From Sorangium cellulosum So ce56 (lineage in GTDB: Bacteria; Myxococcota_A; Polyangia; Polyangiales; Polyangiaceae): a DNA stretch of 64,000 bases. Position numbers and translations under genes: made by a program. The notes beneath the pieces were generated by a model, which was not told where the DNA came from, made no database searches, and saw only the letters and a program-made list of their open reading frames with translations. Positions within the stretch are counted from its first letter, which is position 1. Every line of letters starts with the position of its first letter. The stretch covers positions 3,218,501 through 3,282,500 of the forward strand of contig NC_010162.1 in the NCBI RefSeq assembly GCF_000067165.1, written 5' to 3'. Positions 12,001-19,274 of this stretch are shown piece after piece.

Positions 12001-12643
12001 GGGCGTGGACGCGGCCGCGATGTCCGGCGCGTCGCTGTCGGCGTACGCGCTCGGCGGCCGGGCCACCGCGGGGACGAGGGCGTTCACGGCGCTGGTGACC
12101 GCGCAGCTACTCCACATCCTGGCCCACCGCGCCGGCGCCGGGGAGGGCGCCGCGGCGGCCGCGCTCCGCCGGGACAGCCCGCACGTGGCCCGCGCGCTCG
12201 CCGCCACGTCCGCGCTCCAGGCGCTCGCGCTCGGCTCCAGGTCCCTGGGCCGCCTGCTGGGGGCGCAGCGCCTCCGCGCCGGGGAGCTCGCGCTCGCCGT
12301 GGCCGTGGGCGCGCTGCCCGCGCTGCTCCGCGGTCCTCTGGGGCGCTCCGCGAGCGCCGGCCGCGAGATCGTGATCGTCAACGGCAGGCGCGCGGACTCG
12401 GACTCGGACTCGGACTCGGACTCGGAATTGGAGTCGGGGTCGGAATCGGAGTCGGAATCGGAGTCGGAATCGGAGTCAGGAGCGGAATCGGACGCGTCAG
12501 CAGAAGCGGAAGCGGCCGCCGCGAGAGCGGAAGCGGAAACGGACCAGGGCGCAGGTGAGGATGCGGGGGCGGCCGCGAGACGCAAGCAAGGCGTGCGCGC
12601 CGCGCGCGTCGCCGGGCCGCGCAAGGGAGACATGGCATCATGA
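9092..12643 (+). CDS. P-type cation ATPase, Ca2+-type core with HMA-like N-terminal domain and Ser-Asp/Glu tail
   Basis: 1183 residues from the ATG at 9092, which has GGAGG at 9084-9088; an in-frame GTG at 9026 would add 22 residues. Order: a degenerate HMA-like domain (GIARVRAEVAGLF...IPGVVSARASARTGRVLVRV) without a CxxC; a linker of eight APAGRGEG-type octapeptides; a P2-type N-terminal domain; actuator loop (DESTLTGESEP); TM4 with AIPEGFPT; phosphorylation site CADKTGTLTENR (Asp558); ATP-binding KGAPEQVV; hinge MTGDGVNDGPALKAADVGVAMG; then TM5-6 with NASEV and WINLLTDVAPALAL. The TM4 Glu, TM5 Asn/Glu and TM6 Asn-Thr-Asp resemble the Ca2+ ligands of SERCA-type pumps. The last ~70 residues begin with a Ser-Asp/Ser-Glu repeat. 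It overlaps the next gene by 4 bp. Mycobacterial CtpH/CtpI-type pumps have a similar build. The ion is unproven. Confidence 0.88.
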   Translation: MERRGKGWIDLRGGRRGRGGGARRRARAERTPARDLHGPAGIARVRAEVAGLFGDAARAARIERDLAAIPGVVSARASARTGRVLVRVGEDAADEAALVLGAHAVPGAPPPPSARRAVRAMAEGVGALVRAARRCARPREGAAGEGERRAWQARAWGSQVAPAGQGGGAPAGRGEVAPAGRGEGVPAGRGGGAPAGRGEGAPAGRGEGAPAGQGEGAPAGQGGGERARRVDVALCAHAEDAGEVARALGVDPREGLPAAEARRRLRALGPNELAGVATRSSIEILAGQIFTVPTAMLLGAAGLSLALGDMIDAGAVLLVVGANAAIGTYTESRAEELLHAWGDLRVGWARVVRDGREQRLAASEIVPGDVLALRAGEPVAADARVVDAHGLAADESTLTGESEPAEKCPARVDGGAPLAERRGMVYAGTTIASGEGAAVVVATGRWTALGDIQRALSRESERAPPLEQELAWIGRRLATFALASSSAVMVVGLARRRPLRALVRSAVALGVAAIPEGFPTVGTTALALASRRLRGSGIVIRRLAAAETLGAVSVVCADKTGTLTENRMQVAEIFLPGEGALRVERAARGGGGAGPGRGIALIGEDGREVDAAAPRVHALARIAALNADVELSEAGKVVQGSGTERALVEFALAAGYPVSARRLAARRVSEARRSAERAFMVTVHDHPELGHIELVKGAPEQVVARCDAPPRREGAGDERGEVLRHNDAMASRGLRVLALAWRQNGRPDNDAPLEFAGLVGLRDPPRPGVREALEALSGAGIRTLMLTGDQERTARAIGVELGIPPDAVHSRVTPEAKLDIVRALQQGGAIVAMTGDGVNDGPALKAADVGVAMGKRGTDIARAVADVVLAEDDLPSLTEAVREGRRLHDNVRRAIAYFVATNASEVLTMLVGALCGASPLTPLQLLWINLLTDVAPALALALEPAEAGVMRRPPRDPAARLLGAADLRALGVDAAAMSGASLSAYALGGRATAGTRAFTALVTAQLLHILAHRAGAGEGAAAAALRRDSPHVARALAATSALQALALGSRSLGRLLGAQRLRAGELALAVAVGALPALLRGPLGRSASAGREIVIVNGRRADSDSDSDSDSELESGSESESESESESESGAESDASAEAEAAAARAEAETDQGAGEDAGAAARRKQGVRAARVAGPRKGDMAS
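9572..9763. repeat. 24-bp tandem repeat inside the ATPase linker, eight copies
   Basis: Eight near-identical 24-bp units encode the octapeptide APAGRGEG with small variations (GQGGG, RGEV, VPAG at a unit start). The array keeps the reading frame and separates the HMA-like domain from the P-type core, so it is a flexible linker of potentially variable length. Confidence 0.9.
12395..12478. repeat. 6-bp-period repeat encoding the Ser-Asp/Ser-Glu tail
   Basis: About fourteen hexamers of the type gactcg or gaatcg/gagtcg encode alternating Asp/Glu and Ser near the C-terminus of the P-type ATPase. The first part is Asp-Ser, the second Glu-Ser. The lower GC of gaatcg and gagtca units stands out against the flanking coding sequence. 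Confidence 0.85.
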
Positions 12644-12924
12644 AGTTCCATCCACCGTCGTTCGCCCTGGGGGTCGGCACGGCCGTCCTCCTGATGGGCA
12701 AGAAGCAGCACCTCCGCCCGGTGGTCGTCGAGATCGCGGCGCTCGGGCTCCACCTGGGCAGGCTGGGCCTCGGCTTGCTCGAGCGCCAGCGGGAGCACGT
12801 CGAGGATCTCTTCGCCGAGGTCGCCGAGCGGGTGCATCAGAAGGCCACGGGCGGGGCGCGCGGCGAGCGGGCTGCGCGCAAGAGCAACGGCGCCGCGGAG
12901 CTCCACGGCGAGCCGTCGTCATGA
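12640..12924 (+). CDS. Small DUF5132-like protein of the ATPase operon
   Basis: 94 residues. One hydrophobic N-terminal segment (FALGVGTAVLLMG), then a basic turn and an amphipathic helix (VVEIAALGLHLGRLGLGLLERQREHVEDLFAEVAER) and a charged tail. This layout resembles small DUF5132 proteins found next to HMA_2-type proteins and P-type ATPases; I base this on general form, not on a decisive motif. The ATG overlaps the ATPase stop (ATGA at 12640-12643), with AAGGGAGA at 12623-12630 as ribosome-binding site, and its own stop overlaps the next start, so all three genes are translationally coupled. Likely a membrane-bound accessory of the pump. Confidence 0.7.
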   Translation: MKFHPPSFALGVGTAVLLMGKKQHLRPVVVEIAALGLHLGRLGLGLLERQREHVEDLFAEVAERVHQKATGGARGERAARKSNGAAELHGEPSS

Positions 12925-13535
12925 CGTCGCTGGCGGTCCTCGTCGTCCACGCCCTGGAGCGGCGCGTCCGCCTGCGCGCGCCGGCGCTGGCCGGCCATCG
13001 TCGGGTGTGCGAGCGGATCGCGGAGCAGCTCGCGGCCGATCCCGCCTGCGAGGTCGTCTCGATCCGCCCGATGACGGGCTCGGTGATCGTCGAGCGCTCC
13101 GAGGGCGGGCTCGATCCGGAGCGGCTCCGCGCCCGCCTCGCCGGGCTGGTCGACGGGGCGCGCGAGGACGACGGTCACCCGCTCGGCGCGCCGCGGCCCG
13201 AGGGGCACCCTGGTCCTACGCGCGTCGCCCGCGCGGTCGCGCACGCCTTTGCCGGGATCAACGCCGATGTGCGCGAGGCGATGGATTACCGCGCGGATCT
13301 GGGCACCATCTTGCCGGTCGTCTTCGCGGCGGCGGGGCTCGCCGAGGTCGGGGCGACGCGCAGGCTGCCTGTGCCGGCCTGGTTCAACCTGCTCTGGTGG
13401 TCGCTCCGGTGGTTCATGACGTTCAACCCCGGGGCGATCTCGGAGGAGCTGAACAGCGGCGGCGGGGCGCAGGGCCAGCCGGGCGTCGCGGGCGAGGGCC
13501 CTGGCGAGGCGGCCCCCGTCTGCGACGACCTCTAG
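12921..13535 (+). CDS. HMA_2-like membrane protein, partner of the P-type ATPase
   Basis: 204 residues. Residues ~10-62 form a ferredoxin-like HMA-type domain (RRVRLRAPALAGHRRV...CEVVSIRPMTGSVIVE) that lacks the metal-binding CxxC. Residues ~100-175 contain one or two hydrophobic segments (LGTILPVVFAAAGLAEV; WFNLLWWSLRWFMTF). The tail is Gly-rich. The ATG overlaps the upstream stop (ATGA at 12921-12924). The ATPase N-terminus carries a similar degenerate HMA-type domain, so domain pairing or duplication within the operon is plausible. The operon ends here, immediately before the palindrome at 13535. Confidence 0.7.
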   Translation: MTSLAVLVVHALERRVRLRAPALAGHRRVCERIAEQLAADPACEVVSIRPMTGSVIVERSEGGLDPERLRARLAGLVDGAREDDGHPLGAPRPEGHPGPTRVARAVAHAFAGINADVREAMDYRADLGTILPVVFAAAGLAEVGATRRLPVPAWFNLLWWSLRWFMTFNPGAISEELNSGGGAQGQPGVAGEGPGEAAPVCDDL

Positions 13536-13660
13536 AGCGACGGTCACCCGCTTCGGAGACGGGCCCACCTCGACGTTTTCGGTGCTCAGCGCACAGGAGT
13601 GCGCTTGCGCGCCGAAAACGCCGATCTGGGCCCGTCTCCTGTGCGGGTGACCGCCGCTCT
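13535..13660. repeat. Large imperfect inverted repeat (about 60-bp arms, 4-bp loop)
   Basis: The left arm 13535-13594 and right arm 13599-13659 are roughly 80% complementary, including matched blocks cggtcacccgc, ggagacgggccca and cgttttcgg. The arms begin at the stop codon of the HMA_2-like gene, so the structure could end transcription of the ATPase operon. The outer ends of the same element recur at 57840-57875 as a short version lacking the centre. A 15-base piece of the left arm (cgacggtcacccgct) also occurs at 13169-13183 inside the preceding gene. Together this looks like a dispersed palindromic repeat family. Confidence 0.8.
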
Positions 13661-13712
13661 GCACGTGGCGGAGCCGCTCTGCACGTGGCGGAGCCGCTCT
13701 GCACGTGGCGGA
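13653..13712. repeat. 20-bp tandem repeat, three perfect copies
   Basis: A 20-bp unit starting gccgctctgcacg is repeated exactly three times. The first copy begins within the last bases of the right arm of the palindrome at 13535-13660, so the array may have grown from the end of that element. Confidence 0.85.
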
Positions 13713-14095
13713 GGTGGAGAGGCATGTCCGCTCCGCGGACGCATCGCCGGTTGGGGGGCTCCGGGCGCGGCTGAAGGCGGGCACATCGGCTTGGTGCGCG
13801 GGGGCAGCGCTCGGCGGAGCTGCTACCGCGCGCTCGCGCGGAGGGCAGGAGAGCGTGGGACGAGGGCATTCCGCCAGCGGGGCCAGGATTCTCGGCGTTC
13901 ACCTCGCCTCGGACATCTCCTTGCGATCGCGGCGCGAGCGTGTCGGCGCGCTTTCGAGCTCGTGGCGCCGCCTGTCGACCCCGACGTAAAGCGGCGATGT
14001 CGCACAATGGCTCGGGAATAGATTGAACCTTGGTGGCCGGGCGCGTACCTTCCTGGTCCGGATCGTAAGCCCCGGAAGCAGAGGGGAACACGTTG
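13713..14095. other. Intergenic region upstream of the lipoprotein/collagen-like pair
   Basis: No gene with a recognisable domain. Base composition becomes less GC-rich in the last 120 bp (around the AATAGATTG stretch), as expected for a promoter and leader. A GAGGGG at 14081-14086 is the ribosome-binding site of the next gene. No clear -35/-10 pair was found. Confidence 0.4.
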
Positions 14096-14473
14096 ATGGC
14101 GCGACTGCAATTCCCGGTGTGGCTAGGCCTGACTGTTGCATCGCTCGCCGTGTCTCCGGGCTGTAGCTGTGGCAGTCCCGACGTGTCCGTGGCTGGGGCC
14201 GGGTCGGGGGGTGAAGGTCTCGGGGGGGCTGGCGGGGCTGGTGCAGGCGATCCTGTGGCTTCGGCGGGCGGGGGTGGCGCAGGTGGGCGCCCCGAGGTGG
14301 GGGATCGGGGCATCGCCGCGGGCGAGATGGTCAGCGCGGGGAAGGTCGTGAGGAGTCCGAGCTATCGCATGGTCTTCACGCTCGGTCAGCCGACGCAGAA
14401 TCAGGGAAAGACGACCTCACCGAGCTACCGCGTGCAGGGCGGTCTGGTCGGGGCGAACGGGAGCGTGCCATGA
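14096..14473 (+). CDS. Small Gly/Ala-rich lipoprotein paired with a collagen-like protein
   Basis: 125 residues from the ATG at 14096 (GAGGGG nine bases upstream; a TTG just before it is the alternative). A signal peptide ends at about VSPGC, a plausible lipobox. Residues ~28-65 are a Gly/Ala-rich linker. The C-terminal ~50 residues contain SPSYRMVFTLGQPTQNQG and SPSYRVQGGLVGANG, a paired SPSYR motif with a flexible centre. From memory, similar short proteins with such a tail occur just upstream of large secreted repeat or tail-fibre-like proteins in myxobacteria and other environmental bacteria. The stop overlaps the next ATG by 4 bp, so the two proteins are probably made and exported together. 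Function unknown. Confidence 0.75.
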   Translation: MARLQFPVWLGLTVASLAVSPGCSCGSPDVSVAGAGSGGEGLGGAGGAGAGDPVASAGGGGAGGRPEVGDRGIAAGEMVSAGKVVRSPSYRMVFTLGQPTQNQGKTTSPSYRVQGGLVGANGSVP

Positions 14474-15777
14474 ACGGGATGGGACGGCGTGTCCTCGCGA
14501 TGGGTGTTCTTCTCGCCGCCTCCGTCGGCCTCGTGCGCGGCGCGGCCGCCGCCGTGCCGATGCAGATCTCGCATCAGGGGCGGCTCTTCACGGCCAACGG
14601 CGAGCCGGTCAATGACGTCCTCTCGGTGACGTTCGCCATCTACGCCGCCGAGGACGACGACGAGCCGCTCTGGAGCGAGGTGATCGCGCTCTCGTTCGAC
14701 GAAGGCTTTTTCTCCACGGTGCTCGACTTCACCGAGGAGCAATCCGCGAAGGTCTTTGACGGCTCGGTTCGCTACATCGGAATCACGGTCGGGGACGATC
14801 AGGAGATGGAGCCTCGCGCTTCGATCGGGAGCGTCCCGTATGCGATGGTCGCGAACAACGCTGTTGGTGAGATCACGCCGAAGCTGGTGAAGATCGGCGG
14901 CAGGGTCGTCATCGACGAGAGCGGCAACTGGGTGGGCGACTCGAGCGGAATCGCGGGGCCGATGGGACCGGCGGGTCCGACAGGACCCCAGGGACCGACG
15001 GGGCCGGACGGACCGACAGGGCCGACGGGGCCTGAGGGGCCGACGGGGCCCGTGGGCGCGACAGGGCCCGAGGGGCCGGCGGGGCCGGCTGGCCCTCCCG
15101 GCGAGAGGGGACCGATGGGGCCCGAGGGACCCATGGGGCCCCAGGGGCCGATTGGACCCGAGGGGCCGATGGGACCGATGGGGCCCGAGGGGCCGATGGG
15201 GCCCGAGGGGCCCGAGGGGCCGATGGGGCCCGAGGGACCGATGGGGCCCGAGGGACCGATGGGGCCCGAGGGACCGATGGGGCCCGAGGGACCGATGGGA
15301 CCCGAGGGACCGACGGGTCCAGTGGGCGCAACAGGGCCTCAGGGGCCGACGGGTGTGGTCGCGACGATCGCGATCGCGGGCAACATGGCTCCCACTTTTG
15401 ACGGGGGCAGCTCCGCGTATGTCTTCGTCGGCCCCCCGGGGTCGGTGACCATCACCGGCAGCCAGCGTGTGACCGGATCGGCCTCTGCGCCGCTCGGGCT
15501 GCCGCCGTCCCGCGCTGCGTTCAGCGCCGCGCTCGGCCTCTGTTACCAGCGGCGCGGCACCGGCGATCTCGTCAACTTCTTCGGCGGCACCTTCGCGAGC
15601 CACTACTTCACGACGACCCGCACGACCTACTCGGTCTCTGCCACGACGGTGCTGCCAGAGGGCGAATGGAATGTCGGCATGTGCGTACGCAATGAGGGGA
15701 CCAGCCAGATCCAGGGCTCGACCGCGTCGACCGGCAACGGCTTTGTGAACGGCTGGTTCATCGTCACGAACGACTGA
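14470..15777 (+). CDS. Secreted collagen-like repeat protein
   Basis: 435 residues. A signal peptide (VLAMGVLLAASVGLVRGAAAA) is followed by a compact N-terminal domain (residues ~28-130): MQISHQGRLFTANGEPVND...FAIYAAEDDDEPLWSE...GVSIGSVPYA-like, the domain often found in front of collagen or tail-fibre repeats in secreted proteins. Residues ~160-295 are an uninterrupted Gly-X-Y collagen tract rich in GPMGPEGP and GPTGP units. The last ~140 residues form a globular C-terminal domain with two cysteines. Gly-X-Y tracts of this length normally form trimeric triple helices; bacterial Pro residues here would be unhydroxylated. A surface filament or matrix component is likely. ATG overlaps the lipoprotein stop (ATGA). 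Confidence 0.85.
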   Translation: MNGMGRRVLAMGVLLAASVGLVRGAAAAVPMQISHQGRLFTANGEPVNDVLSVTFAIYAAEDDDEPLWSEVIALSFDEGFFSTVLDFTEEQSAKVFDGSVRYIGITVGDDQEMEPRASIGSVPYAMVANNAVGEITPKLVKIGGRVVIDESGNWVGDSSGIAGPMGPAGPTGPQGPTGPDGPTGPTGPEGPTGPVGATGPEGPAGPAGPPGERGPMGPEGPMGPQGPIGPEGPMGPMGPEGPMGPEGPEGPMGPEGPMGPEGPMGPEGPMGPEGPMGPEGPTGPVGATGPQGPTGVVATIAIAGNMAPTFDGGSSAYVFVGPPGSVTITGSQRVTGSASAPLGLPPSRAAFSAALGLCYQRRGTGDLVNFFGGTFASHYFTTTRTTYSVSATTVLPEGEWNVGMCVRNEGTSQIQGSTASTGNGFVNGWFIVTND

Positions 15778-15998
15778 GGGCGAGCCCGCCGTCTGGGTTC
15801 GTGAGCCCGCCTCTGCTCCCATGAAGTCGGCAGGCCCCGTGCGGGGGCGTCCGTCGCGGGGCGCGGAGAGGGCCGGTGTTGATTCTGCTCTCGGGAGGGC
15901 AGCCAGCCCCATGGGGGAGTGCCCGTCGCGGTGCCGGGCGGCTCGGTACAACCTCCCGAGCCACCCGGAGCCGCTCTTCGCCGCGTTAGCGCTTCAGG

Positions 15999-18900
15999 TC
16001 ACCTGAGCGCCACCGGGCTCCGCGCGAGGTACTCGTCGTAGGACAGGGTCCGCAGATCCTCGATCCTCTTCGCGCGCATCGCCCCGATGACCGCCCGCGC
16101 GAGCTGGAGGTCCGTGAGGAGCGGGATGTTCGCGTCGACCGCGCGCCGCCGGATCAGGTAGCCGTCCGGACGGCCGAGCTGGTCGTACTCGCGGGGGATG
16201 TTGATCACGAGATCCACCTTCCCCTGCTCGATGGCGCTCATCGCCGTCTCCCCCTCGTCGGGCTGCTTCGCGAGGCTCGTGCACGCGAGCCCGAGCGCCC
16301 GGAGCGCCTCGGCCGTGCCCGGGGTCGCGAAGATGGGGAGCTTCAGGTGCTCGGCGATGACGCGGGCCTCGTCGGCGAACCAGTACTTGTCCTCTAGCGG
16401 CCCGAGCGACAGCAGCACGCCCTTCTTGGGGAACCTGAAGCCGGTCGCGAGCAGCGAGTGCAGGAGCGCCTCGTGCATGTCGTCGCCGAAGCAGCCGACC
16501 TCGCCGGTGCTCGCCATCTCCACGCCGAGCATCGGATCGGCCCCCACGAGGCGCGAGAACGAGAACATCGGCGCCTTCACCCCGACGTAATCGAGGTCGA
16601 GCCCGCGGTTCTCGACCGGCTGCGCCACGCCGAGCATCCTGCGCATCGCCTCCCGGACGAAGTTGTTCCCCGTGACCTTCGACACGAAGGGGAAGCTCCG
16701 CGACGCGCGCAGGTTGCACTCGATCACCTTGACCGTGTTGTGCTTGGCCAAGAACTGCATGTTGAACGGTCCGGTGATCGAGAGCGACCGCGCCACCTGC
16801 TGGGCGATCTGCTTGATCCTGCGGATCGTCGCGATGTAGAGCGACTGCGGGGGCAGGACGAGCGTCGCGTCGCCGCTGTGGACACCGGCGTTCTCGACGT
16901 GCTCGCTGATCGCCCAGAGGATGATCTCCCCGCGATCGGCGACCGCGTCGATCTCCACCTCGCGGGCGTGGGTCTCGAACTTGGACACGACGACGGGGTA
17001 GATGGGGGAGACGGCCTTGGCCCGGGCGAGGATGCGATCGAGCTCGTTGGGCTCGTGCGCCACGCTCATGGCCGCGCCGCTCAGCACGTAGCTCGGGCGC
17101 ACGAGGACGGGGAAGCCGCCGAGCTTGTTCACGATCTCGCCCGCCTGGCCCGCGTCGACGACGTGCGCCCAGCGCGGCTGGTCGATCTCCAGCCGGTCGA
17201 GCAGATCGCTGAACTTCTTCCGGTCCTCCGCGGTGTCGATGCTCCCCGGGCTCGTGCCGAGGATGCGCGCCCCCGCCTCGTGCAGCCGGAGCGCCAGGTT
17301 GTTCGGGACCTGCCCGCCCATGCTGACCACGATGCCGTAGGGCTGCTCCCGCTCGTAGATGTCGAGCACCGTCTCGAAGCTGATCTCGTCGAAGACCAGC
17401 TTGTCGCACGTGTCGTAGTCGGTGCTGACCGTCTCCGGGTTGTAGTTCAGCATCATGGTCTCGTAGCCGAGCTCCGAGGCCGCGCGGATCGCGTTGACGC
17501 AGCACCAGTCGAACTCGACGCTCGATCCGATGCGGTAGGCGCCGGAGCCGAGCACCATGATCTTCTTCCGCCAGGACGGCGCGACGTCCGTGGCCGACGC
17601 GTGGTAGCTCGAATAGAGGTAGTTCGTCTCGGCGGGGAACTCGGCCGCGAGCGTGTCGATCTGCGCGAGGTGCGGCACGACGCCGTGCCGCTTCCTGGCC
17701 TCGCGGATCGAGCCCCGCGGCGCGCCGGTCAGCGTGCCGATCATCCGGTCGCTGAAGCCGAGCTGCTTCGCCTCCCGGAGGGTCGCCTCCTCGAGCGCCG
17801 GCTCCTGCGCGGCCGCGGCCTTGTCGGCCTGCGCGGGGACGGCGACCTTGAGCGTCTTCAGATCCCGGTGCATCCGGACGATCGGCTCGATCTGGTTCAA
17901 GAACCACCGGTCGATCTTGGTGAGGTTGTGGATCTCGTCGACCGACATCCCCTCCTGGAGCGCGCGGGCCACGGCGAAGATCCGGAGCGGCGTCGCGTTC
18001 TGCAGCTCGTCGCGGAGGTCCTTGAAGGTGAACGCGTCGGGGTCGAGCCCCTTCACCCCGATGTCGAGCATGCGGAGCGCCTTCTGGATGACCTCGGGGA
18101 ACGTCCTGCCGATGGCCATGACCTCGCCGACGCTCTTCATCTCGCTGCCGATCCGCATCGAGGCGCCGCGGAACTTGCCGAGATCCCAGCGCGGGACCTT
18201 GCAGACGAGGTAGTCGAGCGCCGGCTCGAAGAACGCGGTCGTCCTGCGGGTGATCGCGTTGGCGATCTCCGGCATGGTGTAGCCGACGGCGATCTTCGCG
18301 GCGACGTAGGCGAGCGGGTAGCCCGTCGCCTTGCTGGCGAGGGCGCTCGACCGGGAGAGGCGCGCGTTCACCTCGATGACCCGGTAATCGGCGCTGTGCG
18401 GGTCGAGCGCGTACTGGATGTTGCACTCGCCCACGATGCCGAGGTGGCGGATCGTCTTCAGCGCGACCGAGCGGAGGAGCTGGTACTCCTCGTCATTCAG
18501 CGTCTGCGACGGGGCGACGACGATCGACTCCCCGGTATGGATCCCCATCGGGTCGAGGTTCTCCATGTTGCAGACGGTGATGCAGTTGTCGCGCCCGTCG
18601 CGGACGACCTCGTACTCGATCTCCTTCCAGCCGCGGAGGCACTCCTCGACGAGCACCTGGGGCACGCCGCCGGCGAAGCCGCGGCGCACGGCGTCCTCGA
18701 GGTCGCGCTCGCTCTCGACGATGCCGCTGCCCTTGCCGCCGAGCGCGTAGCCGCCGCGGAGCATCACGGGGAACCCGATCTCGCGCGCCGCCGCCATGGC
18801 CTCGGCCGCCGAGCGGCAGGCGCGGCTGCGGGCGGTCTTCACGCCGATCTCGTCGAGGCGCTCGATGAAGAGCCGCCGGTCCTCGGTGTCGCGGATCGCC

Positions 18901-19271
18901 TTGATCGGCGTGCCGAGCACCCGCACGCCGTACTTGTCGAGGATGCCCGAGTCGTGGAGCTCCAGCCCGCAGTTGAGCGCCGTCTGCCCGCCGAAGGAGA
19001 GGGCGATCGCGTCGACCTCCTCCTTCACGATGATCCGCTCGACGAACTCCGGGGTGACCGCGCAGAGGTGGATGCGGTCGGCGAGCCCCTCGCTCGTCTG
19101 GATGGTGGCGATGTTGGGGTTCACGAGGACGGTGGCGATCCCCTCTTCCTTGAGGGCCTTGATCGCCTGCGACCCCGAGTAGTCGAACTCGCCGGCCTGA
19201 CCGATCTGGAGCGCGCCGGAGCCGAGCACGAGGACGCGCCGGGGTTTCTTGGGGAGATACGCGCCGTACAT
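15999..19271 (-). CDS. carB: Carbamoyl-phosphate synthase large subunit CarB
   Basis: 1090 residues, typical of full-length CarB. Two homologous ATP-grasp halves are visible (VLGSGALQIGQAGEFDYSG near the N-terminus and VLGSGAYRIGSSVEFDWC in the middle), with an oligomerisation domain between them and a C-terminal MGS-like allosteric domain (LPIFATPGTAEALRALGL). The enzyme uses glutamine-derived ammonia, bicarbonate and 2 ATP to make carbamoyl phosphate for pyrimidine and arginine synthesis. It begins 3 bp after the carA stop. In E. coli the C-terminal domain binds UMP/IMP and ornithine; whether that applies here is unknown. An O-carbamoyltransferase upstream is a further likely consumer. Confidence 0.97.
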   Translation of the reverse strand: MYGAYLPKKPRRVLVLGSGALQIGQAGEFDYSGSQAIKALKEEGIATVLVNPNIATIQTSEGLADRIHLCAVTPEFVERIIVKEEVDAIALSFGGQTALNCGLELHDSGILDKYGVRVLGTPIKAIRDTEDRRLFIERLDEIGVKTARSRACRSAAEAMAAAREIGFPVMLRGGYALGGKGSGIVESERDLEDAVRRGFAGGVPQVLVEECLRGWKEIEYEVVRDGRDNCITVCNMENLDPMGIHTGESIVVAPSQTLNDEEYQLLRSVALKTIRHLGIVGECNIQYALDPHSADYRVIEVNARLSRSSALASKATGYPLAYVAAKIAVGYTMPEIANAITRRTTAFFEPALDYLVCKVPRWDLGKFRGASMRIGSEMKSVGEVMAIGRTFPEVIQKALRMLDIGVKGLDPDAFTFKDLRDELQNATPLRIFAVARALQEGMSVDEIHNLTKIDRWFLNQIEPIVRMHRDLKTLKVAVPAQADKAAAAQEPALEEATLREAKQLGFSDRMIGTLTGAPRGSIREARKRHGVVPHLAQIDTLAAEFPAETNYLYSSYHASATDVAPSWRKKIMVLGSGAYRIGSSVEFDWCCVNAIRAASELGYETMMLNYNPETVSTDYDTCDKLVFDEISFETVLDIYEREQPYGIVVSMGGQVPNNLALRLHEAGARILGTSPGSIDTAEDRKKFSDLLDRLEIDQPRWAHVVDAGQAGEIVNKLGGFPVLVRPSYVLSGAAMSVAHEPNELDRILARAKAVSPIYPVVVSKFETHAREVEIDAVADRGEIILWAISEHVENAGVHSGDATLVLPPQSLYIATIRRIKQIAQQVARSLSITGPFNMQFLAKHNTVKVIECNLRASRSFPFVSKVTGNNFVREAMRRMLGVAQPVENRGLDLDYVGVKAPMFSFSRLVGADPMLGVEMASTGEVGCFGDDMHEALLHSLLATGFRFPKKGVLLSLGPLEDKYWFADEARVIAEHLKLPIFATPGTAEALRALGLACTSLAKQPDEGETAMSAIEQGKVDLVINIPREYDQLGRPDGYLIRRRAVDANIPLLTDLQLARAVIGAMRAKRIEDLRTLSYDEYLARSPVALR

Positions 19272-19274
19272 GGC

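Noticed and set aside
13599..14021. Possible gene in the region after the palindrome
   Set aside because: Would start inside the palindrome and run through the 20-bp tandem array; no domain or ribosome-binding site.
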